This document shows, piece by piece, positions 1 to 6,025 of a stretch of DNA of 11,736 nt. Source of the stretch: CAYOEZ01 sp964402955 (lineage in GTDB: Bacteria; Chloroflexota; DTOL01; DAOUCN01). Position numbers and translations under genes: made by a program. Under the pieces are notes generated by a model. That model searched no databases. It saw only the letters and a program-made list of their open reading frames with translations, and was not told the origin of the DNA. Every line of letters begins with the position of its first letter. The stretch's first letter is position 1. The stretch spans positions 1-11,736 of the forward strand of contig CAYOEZ010000157.1 of assembly GCA_964402955.1 (NCBI GenBank), read 5' to 3'.

Positions 1-1
1 G

Positions 2-1009
2 ATGCGCATGCAGTCGGCCGCGCCGCAAGCGAAGCAAGTGCGTATCTATTCCACGGTCTACATGAGCCGGCCCGAAATAAATGACCAAATGATTACCGGT
101 TCATCCGATAGCATGGCCGGCTATCTACGCTTCGATTTGCCGCAGCCTCCGCCAGTCCGCCTGCCCGCTCTGGGTCCCTGGCGTGTGCAGCGGGCGATGG
201 AGAGCGGGCAGCCGCAGGCAGGCTCAGATTGGCGTGTTTTGGCGGATGGCCAGTCTCTGGAGATGGACAAGCTGGGCGTCAGCAAGGGATTCGTCTGGTA
301 TCGCGCGGCCTACAGCGGCAAGATGGCGAGTCTGGGCCTGGCAATTCGACATAACGCGGCAGTCTATCTCAATGGGCGCTTTGTGACGGCGTTGGACGAC
401 TATCACAACGAGGCGGCGGATGGCGAAGCCGAGAGTGAGACGCTGCCGCCGGCGCAGGTGCAGCTTCCGGCAGCGTTGCAGACCGACGGCGACAATGTGA
501 TGACAATTCTGGTCGAGAGCCTGGGGCACAACAAGGGCTTCCTCGGCAACGAGCGTTTGCCGCGCGGCATACTTGCTGTCGAGGCAGACCGCCCTCTGGC
601 ATGGAGCGTGCGGGCAGGCGTGGCGGGGGAGGGGAATGTCCCCATCCTCACCTATGACGATGGCGCCTGGGCCAGTGTGGCCGATCTCGGCCGGGCGCCG
701 GCTGACGACCTCCTGTGGGCACGCACGCACTTTGCACTCGACGTGCCTGAGGATGCGTTTGCGCCGCTGGGTCTACACATGGATAGCGTGGCCGACAAGG
801 CGCACATCTATCTCAATGGTGTGCTCGTGGCGCGCGACTGGAGCATCAGCAAGCAGCGCACCTTCTATCTGCCCGAAGGGATTCTCAACCAGCACGGCGA
901 CAACGTTCTCTCGCTGCTGCTGTGGCGGCGCGGGGGAAAGCCCGTGGCGGGAACAGTGGAACTGAAAGCTTATACGGTGGAAGCATCGAACCACATCAGT
1001 GTGCTGTAA
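2..1009 (+). CDS. GH35-type beta-galactosidase, C-terminal fragment (cut by window start)
   Basis: The frame is open from the first bases of the window, so the ATG at position 2 is probably internal and the catalytic (alpha/beta)8 barrel lies outside. What remains (335 aa) looks like the paired jelly-roll domains that close large GH35 beta-galactosidases (BetaGal_dom4_5 type). The first spans about residues 75-195, with FVWYRAAY (97-104), VYLNGRFV (121-128) and DGDNVMTILVESLGHNKGF (162-180). The second spans about 225-325, with LLWARTHFALDVP (237-249), IYLNGVLVARDW (269-280) and FYLPEGILN followed by GDNVLSLLLW (288-308). These repeated sugar-binding-like beta-sandwich cores support a role in hydrolysing beta-galactosides, possibly extracellularly, but no active-site residues or signal peptide are visible here. 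The gene is convergent with the transporter block and is not part of that operon. A GH2 or other hydrolase with similar accessory domains is possible. Confidence 0.75.
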   Translation: MRMQSAAPQAKQVRIYSTVYMSRPEINDQMITGSSDSMAGYLRFDLPQPPPVRLPALGPWRVQRAMESGQPQAGSDWRVLADGQSLEMDKLGVSKGFVWYRAAYSGKMASLGLAIRHNAAVYLNGRFVTALDDYHNEAADGEAESETLPPAQVQLPAALQTDGDNVMTILVESLGHNKGFLGNERLPRGILAVEADRPLAWSVRAGVAGEGNVPILTYDDGAWASVADLGRAPADDLLWARTHFALDVPEDAFAPLGLHMDSVADKAHIYLNGVLVARDWSISKQRTFYLPEGILNQHGDNVLSLLLWRRGGKPVAGTVELKAYTVEASNHISVL

Positions 1010-1015
1010 GGTGAC

Positions 1016-1059
1016 ATGCGAAGATGCCGCTCCGCGCAATCGGAGCGGCATCTTCGCAT
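1016..1059. terminator. Bidirectional terminator-like hairpin between convergent genes
   Basis: The arms 1016-1034 and 1041-1059 are perfectly complementary (19 bp) around the 6-nt loop CGCAAT. The hairpin begins 7 bp after the stop of the beta-galactosidase fragment and ends 11 bp beyond the NRAMP-like stop codon, exactly where convergent transcripts must end. Neither side has a proper U-tract, so termination may be intrinsic but weak, or the stem may mainly protect both 3' ends. Confidence 0.75.
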
Positions 1060-1069
1060 TCATGACGTC

Positions 1070-2329
1070 TTAGCCCAACAGCCCCGGCGCGACCGTCACC
1101 ACGATCAGGATGCCGGTCAGAGCAATGAGGGTGATGACCATTGCCCACGATAGGATATTGGCCTTACGTCCGTTGACATACTTACCCATTAGCCGCTTGT
1201 CGTTGATCAAACGCAGCATCACGATCAGGATAACTGGCAGCAGGACGCCGTTGAGCGTCTGGCTGGCCATCATTGTCTCGATGAGCGATTTGATGGGCAG
1301 CATGATGATGCCTGCGCCGAGCACGATAAAGGCCGTGTAGATGCTGAAGAAGGCAGGCGCCTCTTGGAAGCTCCGGCTGACGCCCAGGTCGAGCCCAAAC
1401 GCTTCGCAAACGACGTAGGCGGTGGACAAGGGAAGGATGGCCGCTGAGAATATCGATGCGTTAAGCAGCCCGATGGCGAAGAGCGCCGAGGCATACTTGC
1501 CAGCCAGCGGCCCCAGAGCGATGGCTGCATCTTTGGCGCCATCGATGCGCAGCCCGTTGGCATAGAGCGTCGCGGCGCAGGCCACGGTGATGAAGACTGC
1601 AACCAACACCGCAAAGAGCGAGCCGACAATGACGTCGAACTGCTCGTACCTGAAGTCGGCTGGCTTGATCCCCTTGTCGGCGATCGACGCCTGCTGGTAG
1701 AACTGCATCCACGGAGCAATCGTTGTTCCGATGATGGTCACGGCCATTGTGACGTAGCCGGCTTCAAAGCGGAAGTTCGGTGAGACCGTTGCCGTGAGTA
1801 CTTCAGCCCAGACCGGGCGCGCCATGAATCCGGAAACAACATAGGTCAGGTAAATGGCACTGGCGAGAAGGAAAACACGCTCAACCGATCTGTAATTGCC
1901 CTTGACGATCAGTAGCCACACACCGAGCGCAGCGATTGGCACCGATATGTACTTGCTGACGCCGAAGATCTCCATGCTGGCGGCGACGCCGGCGAACTCG
2001 CTGACCGTGTTAGCGAGGTTGGCGATCATCAATAGGCCCAGAATGATGACGGTCGCGCGTACGCCCATACTCTCACGAATGAGGTCGCCCAGACCTTTGC
2101 CCGTCACTACACCCAGGCGCGCGCTCATCTCCTGGATAATGACCAGAGCCAGGCCGACAAGCGGCATTATCCAGAGGAGGGTGTAGCCATAGTGGGCGCC
2201 GGCGACAGAGTAGGTTGCGATGCCTCCCGCGTCGTTGTCCACGTTGGCGGTGATAATGCCGGGGCCCAAGACGGCGAAGAGCAATGCCAGTCGGACGCGC
2301 CAGCCCTTGAAGCGTTGTTTCAGTGTCAT
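1070..2329 (-). CDS. NRAMP (SLC11)-family divalent cation transporter, divergent metal-binding site
   Basis: A 419-aa integral membrane protein with about eleven hydrophobic segments and the NRAMP fold signature GPGIITANVDNDAGGIATYS (22-41) in TM1. In classical Mn/Fe transporters this TM1 site reads DPGN; here it reads DAGG (33-36). The TM6 motif that usually reads (A/T)xMPH is TTIAPWMQF (202-210), so the metal-binding methionine position is alanine (A205) and the following histidine is tryptophan. Loss of the methionine is known for SLC11 branches that transport Mg2+ rather than transition metals, so Mg2+ or another hard cation is a plausible substrate (inference). The ATG at 2329 is preceded by GGGAG at 9 nt. 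It is the last gene of a three-gene minus-strand run, 70 bp after a soluble MgtE-like sensor protein, which supports a magnesium-linked role. The name MntH should not be transferred. Confidence 0.85.
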   Translation of the reverse strand: MTLKQRFKGWRVRLALLFAVLGPGIITANVDNDAGGIATYSVAGAHYGYTLLWIMPLVGLALVIIQEMSARLGVVTGKGLGDLIRESMGVRATVIILGLLMIANLANTVSEFAGVAASMEIFGVSKYISVPIAALGVWLLIVKGNYRSVERVFLLASAIYLTYVVSGFMARPVWAEVLTATVSPNFRFEAGYVTMAVTIIGTTIAPWMQFYQQASIADKGIKPADFRYEQFDVIVGSLFAVLVAVFITVACAATLYANGLRIDGAKDAAIALGPLAGKYASALFAIGLLNASIFSAAILPLSTAYVVCEAFGLDLGVSRSFQEAPAFFSIYTAFIVLGAGIIMLPIKSLIETMMASQTLNGVLLPVILIVMLRLINDKRLMGKYVNGRKANILSWAMVITLIALTGILIVVTVAPGLLG

Positions 2330-2399
2330 GGGCGTGTTCTCCCGGGGTCAGTGTGGGCGCTCACAGAACTTGCGCGACGAACTCTCCATCGTTGGGGCG

Positions 2400-3662
2400 T
2401 TACGTTCCGTGGTAGAGTCGCGGCAGGCGCTTCTTCCACGCCGTGGGGATGATCTTGTCGATGGCGTCGTCAGCGGTGACGATGCCTTGCAGGCGGTTCT
2501 CTTCATCCACAATGGGGACGGCCAGCAGGTTGTACTTGGCGACAGCCTGCGCCAGATCATCCTGGCTGTCCAGGGGGGTGAAGCTGACGACCCGATCGTG
2601 CATGATCTCGGTGATCACTGCGTCCGGTTTTGCCAGGACAAGGCTTTGCAGCGAGCAGACGCCGAGTAGATGATTGTCATCGTCTGTTACATAGACGTAA
2701 TAGATGGTCTCAGACTCGCGCGCCGTTTCGCGCAAGACAGCGATCGCCTGCTCAGCGGTGAGCGTCGGGCGCACCGTCACGAAATCCGTGGTCATCATGC
2801 CGCCTGCGCTTTCTTCCGGGTAGGTCAGCAGTTTGCGTACATCCTCCGCCTCGTCGCTGGCCATCAGTTTCAGCAGGCTCTCGCTGCGGCCTTCCGGCAA
2901 CTCGGCCAGCAGATCGGCGGCCTCATCCGGCGCCATTTCTTCGAGGAGATCAGCCACTTTCTCGTCGGACAGCGATTCCACAAGACTGGCCTGGAAATCG
3001 GGCTCGACCTCTTCCAGCGTGTCCGCGAGACGCTCGACATCCAGCGATTCCACCATTTTGCTGCTCTGAACGGGATTCAGATCGCTGATAATGTCGGCCA
3101 GGTCGGCCGGCGGCAGCTCGTCGGTCGTGCTACCGGCTTGTTTAGCGCGCGCCGGCTTTGCCCCCGGCAGAAGCTCCACGTTGTCCCAGGCGATTGTTCC
3201 CACGATAGGTGTCCGGCCCAGCACCGCCAGGACGCGCTCGGCAAAGTGCGCAAGTCCGAGGCGGCGCAGGATGGCCAGACCTCCGATGTGGACATTGGCC
3301 AGGTAGAACTGGCCGTTGCTGCGCTCCAGCTCGAGGTCGTTGACACGGACGACACGAGCGTCGTCTGTGTCGATCACCTCTTTGTCGAGCACATCGCGGG
3401 CCAACCACACCGCGTCGGATGGCTCAAATGGGACGATGTCTGCGATCGCATGTGACAGGACAACCGCCGGACCGACAAGTAAGGTGATGTCAGACGTCGA
3501 TACGGCGAGGGTGTCGTTGGATGCCTGCTTGATAACCACGGCGACAACCTGTGGGTGAGGCAGCAAGCCGTGCACGGTTGCAATGATATCCTGCACCCGG
3601 CCAAGCCGCTCGCCATCAGCATCTACGACTGGCTTACCGATCAAGTCACTGACGAAGATCAT
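2400..3662 (-). CDS. Soluble PRC-barrel / MgtE_N / CBS-domain protein (putative Mg2+ sensor)
   Basis: A 420-aa protein with no membrane segment. Residues 1-80 (VSDLIGKPVVDADGERLG...) and about 88-165 (VLDKEVIDTDDARVVRVNDL) look like two PRC-type beta-barrels. Residues about 183-285 form the helical MgtE_N superhelix, with repeated MVESLDVERLADTLEE / LLEEMAPDEAADLLAELPE blocks. Residues about 287-410 form a CBS pair (GGMMTTDFVTV..., IMHDRVVSFTP..., YNLLAVPIVDEENRLQGIV). It ends where the plug helix and channel of MgtE would begin, so it is a natural MgtE cytosolic domain without a pore. In MgtE these domains bind Mg2+ and gate the channel. Here it likely acts in the cytoplasm on a partner, with the adjacent NRAMP-like transporter or the upstream MgtE as candidates (inference). 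The ATG at 3662 follows GAGGTGGTCA, nearly the same ribosome-binding site as its paralog upstream. The acidic MgtE_N/CBS interface residues are retained. No frameshift was seen that would suggest a truncated MgtE. Confidence 0.85.
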   Translation of the reverse strand: MIFVSDLIGKPVVDADGERLGRVQDIIATVHGLLPHPQVVAVVIKQASNDTLAVSTSDITLLVGPAVVLSHAIADIVPFEPSDAVWLARDVLDKEVIDTDDARVVRVNDLELERSNGQFYLANVHIGGLAILRRLGLAHFAERVLAVLGRTPIVGTIAWDNVELLPGAKPARAKQAGSTTDELPPADLADIISDLNPVQSSKMVESLDVERLADTLEEVEPDFQASLVESLSDEKVADLLEEMAPDEAADLLAELPEGRSESLLKLMASDEAEDVRKLLTYPEESAGGMMTTDFVTVRPTLTAEQAIAVLRETARESETIYYVYVTDDDNHLLGVCSLQSLVLAKPDAVITEIMHDRVVSFTPLDSQDDLAQAVAKYNLLAVPIVDEENRLQGIVTADDAIDKIIPTAWKKRLPRLYHGT

Positions 3663-3699
3663 TGACCACCTCTCACACTGGAAGGGAATGGCGCATGAT

Positions 3700-3767
3700 T
3701 CCGGGATGAAAGCGACCCGGAGCTCCGATGCCCGATACTGCGGAGCAGACCCTCTCTCCGAAGAGAG
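3700..3767 (-). promoter_or_regulatory. Two small hairpins in the spacer between the two MgtE-type genes
   Basis: The 132-bp spacer holds two inverted repeats read on the minus strand. At 3752-3767, CTCTC-TTCG-GAGAG makes a 5-bp stem closed by a C(UUCG)G tetraloop, an exceptionally stable loop type. At 3700-3721, TCCGGG and CCCGGA pair across a 10-nt loop. Neither is followed by a U-run. They could be an mRNA processing or stability element, or a weak attenuator reducing expression of the downstream sensor and NRAMP genes. Function is not shown. Confidence 0.4.
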
Positions 3768-3794
3768 CGGAACTCTGGCACGGCCATTTTCATC

Positions 3795-5579
3795 TTAGCT
3801 CAGATGAGCCAGGAGTGATGTCGCCATGACGAGATAGAGCAGAACGCTGATGATACTGATCAAGGCATCAACCATGGGGCCGCCGGCAAAGCTGAGCGGC
3901 AGGCCGAAACGCTGCAGGAGTATGGGCGAAAGCGCACCCAAAAGCGCGGCAAGGATCATCGTCAAGGTAAGACTCACCCCGACGGCCATGCCGAACGCGG
4001 GCGTGCCCAGCCAGAGATAGGCGATGACGCCAACCGCCAGGCCAGCGAGTGCGCCGACGATGACGCCGATGATCGTCTGCCTCCATACCTCGTGCCAGAC
4101 GTCAGCCGGGTCAGCGTGCTCGGTGACGACGAAAGACTGAGCGCCTACCACGTGCCCGATAGCCACGATGAGCGGGACGAAGTAGATCAGAGAGAACGAC
4201 GTGCTCAGCGTCGAGGCGAAGAAGCTCAGGATGAGGCCAGCCACGAGACCACCGATCAGGCTCGTGCCGAGCCAGGTGATGCGCCCGCGCACCACTTCCA
4301 GCGGGGCGGCCGTGTGGGTCATATCCTCTTTGACCGTACCGACGGTGCGCGACATGTCCTCGGCGCGTTCTTCCTGCATCACGTCCAGCACATTGTCGAT
4401 GGTCACCATGCCCAGCAGTCGCCGCTGATCATCCACAACGGGTACGCCAAGGAGGTTGTACTTGCGTATGACTTTGGCGACCGCTGATTGGTCGTCGCTG
4501 ACGTGGACAGCGGTCACGTCTTTCTGCATGATATGGGCAATGCTGGTGCCGGGTTGGGCGGAAATCAAGGCGCGCAGGGAAACGACGCCGACAAGCTGTT
4601 CGGTCGCCGTGACAACGAAGAGGTAATAGGTTGTTTCGGGCGGCGGACCGGCGCTGCGCACGGCATCGATGGCCTGCTGTGCCGTCATGTCCGGGCTGAG
4701 CGTAAATACGTCAGGCGTCATACGCCCGCCGGCAGTGTTTTCCTCGTAGCGCAGCAGAGCCTTGACCTCTTGCGCTGGTTCCGGCTGCATGCTGGCCAGA
4801 ATCTCCTCTGCCTTTTCTTCGGGCAGGTCGCCGATGATGTCGGCGGCTTCCTCGGGGGGCATCGCTTCCAACAGGTCAGAGGCGTGCTCGGTGGTCATGC
4901 TCTCGACCATGGGCGCCTGGTACGAGTCTTCCATTTCTTGCAGCGCATCGGCGGCAGTCTCGACATCCAGGCTATTGAGCAAGGCCACGCCGGCGTCGGG
5001 ATGCATGGCTTCGATCAGGTCGGCCAGGTCGGCCGGATGGAGGTCGCTCAGTGTCGTGCCCGGCACGCGCAGATGGACATCGCCTGGATCCTGGTCAACC
5101 TGCTGCACGTAGTTCCAGGTCACCAGTCGTTCGCTGAAACGGAAGGGGAGCAGGCGGCGGAAGAAGGCCCAGAAGCTGATGTCCGCGCCGAGCAGGCGCG
5201 CCACGCCGCGCACCTGAGCGAGCTTGAGGTCATTGACCTTAACGACGCGCCGGCCCTGTGTATCGACAATTTGTTTGTCCAGGACATCGCGGGCAAGATA
5301 TATTTCGCCAGGGTGCGGCGTATACGTCCCAATCTGGCCGCGGCCAACATTGAGGCGCATGTGTGGCTCTTCGATGCTGACCACCTGGCGCCAGGGAATC
5401 GTGATCGGCGCGGGCCGGGTAGGCAAAGAGACGCGCGCGCCGGACGCCGGCGTCACGACGAGCGCGGCGACAACGGGGAATGCCTCGCGCATGTTCACGA
5501 TGAGGTCAGCCACAGCGCCGACAGTTTGCCCCTGGTTGTCGCGCACGGCTAGATTCAGAATATCGCTCAAAAAGACCAT
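3795..5579 (-). CDS. mgtE: MgtE-family magnesium transporter with two N-terminal PRC-like barrels
   Basis: A 594-aa protein, longer than the usual roughly 450-aa MgtE because of an N-terminal extension. Residues 1-80 (FLSDILNLAVRDNQGQTVG) and about 92-165 (VLDKQIVDTQGRRVVKVNDL) resemble PRC barrels. MgtE_N helical repeats follow at about 180-280, a CBS pair at about 283-405, a charged plug-like helix at about 410-435, and a five-helix channel domain at about 440-594. MgtE is a homodimeric inner-membrane Mg2+ channel closed when Mg2+ binds between its cytosolic domains. The pore signatures are unusual: the usual GGNAGNQ reads GHVVGAQ (475-481), and the usual SGPFVTTxxD reads GGPMVDALIS (566-575), placing Ser575 where the pore Asp is expected. 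The ATG at 5579 was chosen because GAGG lies 8 nt upstream; a GTG at 5588 would overlap that site. It is the first large gene behind the promoter at 5875-5903. Transport of another cation cannot be excluded. Confidence 0.88.
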   Translation of the reverse strand: MVFLSDILNLAVRDNQGQTVGAVADLIVNMREAFPVVAALVVTPASGARVSLPTRPAPITIPWRQVVSIEEPHMRLNVGRGQIGTYTPHPGEIYLARDVLDKQIVDTQGRRVVKVNDLKLAQVRGVARLLGADISFWAFFRRLLPFRFSERLVTWNYVQQVDQDPGDVHLRVPGTTLSDLHPADLADLIEAMHPDAGVALLNSLDVETAADALQEMEDSYQAPMVESMTTEHASDLLEAMPPEEAADIIGDLPEEKAEEILASMQPEPAQEVKALLRYEENTAGGRMTPDVFTLSPDMTAQQAIDAVRSAGPPPETTYYLFVVTATEQLVGVVSLRALISAQPGTSIAHIMQKDVTAVHVSDDQSAVAKVIRKYNLLGVPVVDDQRRLLGMVTIDNVLDVMQEERAEDMSRTVGTVKEDMTHTAAPLEVVRGRITWLGTSLIGGLVAGLILSFFASTLSTSFSLIYFVPLIVAIGHVVGAQSFVVTEHADPADVWHEVWRQTIIGVIVGALAGLAVGVIAYLWLGTPAFGMAVGVSLTLTMILAALLGALSPILLQRFGLPLSFAGGPMVDALISIISVLLYLVMATSLLAHLS

Positions 5580-5582
5580 TGA

Positions 5583-5631
5583 GACCACCTCGGATGAGGG
5601 TTGGATGGCGAGTACAGGGTCGCTGGTGGTC
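5583..5631 (-). promoter_or_regulatory. Anti-Shine-Dalgarno pairing over the mgtE ribosome-binding site
   Basis: On the minus strand GACCACC (5625-5631) is a perfect 7-bp complement of GGTGGTC (5583-5589), which overlaps the mgtE Shine-Dalgarno four bases before the ATG. The loop is 35 nt. Pairing would hide the ribosome-binding site. The same segment could pair with GGTGGT in the leader-ORF Shine-Dalgarno, giving alternative structures. A 7-bp match near a GGTGG-rich site could arise by chance. Confidence 0.4.
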
Positions 5632-5676
5632 GTGTGTCACCATGGCGGGATGGGCTGCCAAAAAGCGGGAGACGTG

Positions 5677-5835
5677 TTAGTGTGGTTGCAGCGTGAGGAT
5701 GGGACGAGAGGAGGCGTGGCTACACGTGTCCTGCCCGTCCCTCATGTTTTCCGGTTGATTGTCCGAAAGGTCATTGTCCTCACCTGGGTGTGTTGTTGCA
5801 CTCTGCCAGCTACTGTGACTGGGACCGGCGTCCAC
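5677..5835 (-). CDS. Putative 52-aa acidic leader peptide upstream of mgtE
   Basis: A GTG at 5835 follows AAAGGAGGTGG, a near-perfect anti-16S match, with 8 nt between AGGAGG and the start. It opens a 52-codon frame ending in TAA at 5677, 97 bp before the mgtE ATG. The ORF begins about 30 nt downstream of the expected transcription start. The peptide has few hydrophobic residues, no membrane segment and no recognisable domain. It holds eight acidic residues and five prolines, densest in PGEDNDLSDNQPEN (17-30). In enterobacteria, short Asp/Glu/Pro-rich leaders ahead of Mg2+ transporters (for example MgtL) destabilise the translating ribosome in low Mg2+ and switch the downstream gene on. A similar role here is inference from position and composition only. 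It could instead be a small unrelated protein or a chance frame, but the Shine-Dalgarno strongly suggests it is translated. Confidence 0.5.
   Translation of the reverse strand: MDAGPSHSSWQSATTHPGEDNDLSDNQPENMRDGQDTCSHASSRPILTLQPH
5701..5741 (-). promoter_or_regulatory. Hairpin in the mgtE leader, overlapping the end of the leader ORF
   Basis: The ends GGGACG and CGTCCC (6 bp) enclose a second stem in which CGTG and CACG pair around TAGC. The hairpin lies in the last third of the 52-codon leader ORF, so a translating ribosome would melt it while a stalled or released one would not. That is the layout expected of an attenuator-like leader, but no U-tract follows directly. Confidence 0.35.
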
Positions 5836-5874
5836 GCTCACCACCTCCTTTCGTGTTGTCTATAGTTCTGGGGT

Positions 5875-5903
5875 ATTGTATTCCGCCAGGCGCTGTCTGT
5901 CAA
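5875..5903 (-). promoter_or_regulatory. Sigma-70-type promoter for the leader ORF and mgtE operon
   Basis: Read on the minus strand, TTGACA (5898-5903) is separated by exactly 17 bp from TACAAT (5875-5880). The -35 box is the full consensus and the -10 box differs at one base. The expected start near 5868 gives a leader of about 290 nt before mgtE. The leader-ORF Shine-Dalgarno follows some 15-20 nt downstream. This is the strongest promoter seen in the window. Confidence 0.8.
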
Positions 5904-5915
5904 GTAGTATGGGGG

Positions 5916-5934
5916 CGCAGTTTGGAAAACTGCG
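5916..5934. repeat. Inverted repeat just upstream of the mgtE promoter
   Basis: CGCAGTTT-3 nt-AAACTGCG is a perfect 8-bp inverted repeat with a 3-nt centre. It ends 13 bp upstream of the -35 box and lies about 90 bp after the stop of the upstream GTPase gene. It may be a regulator-binding dyad for the promoter or the stem of a terminator for the upstream operon. There is no U-run after it on the minus strand, which speaks against an intrinsic terminator. Confidence 0.5.
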
Positions 5935-6025
5935 ATAATTGCTCGTGCCGTGCTGCGCCGATTCTTGCAGGCGACGCAGACCGGCGTGTGTTCTTTCCGG
6001 TGCGCGTGTTGCTGTTGACCGCTTG

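Noticed and set aside
2400..3662. Soluble PRC/MgtE_N/CBS gene as a truncated MgtE pseudogene
   Set aside because: No channel-like sequence remains downstream, the reading frame is intact, and it has its own good ribosome-binding site, so it looks like a dedicated short form.
4488..5552. Long plus-strand open frame opposite mgtE
   Set aside because: It is the mirror of the MgtE cytosolic domains with no independent signature or ribosome-binding site.
5580..5870. M-box (ykoK) magnesium riboswitch in the mgtE leader
   Set aside because: AGGTGAGG and an ACCGGAAAAC segment recall parts of the M-box, but the other conserved core blocks are not recognisable and the segments fall inside the leader ORF. 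A covariance search with Rfam RF00380 would decide; a clear hit would overturn this.
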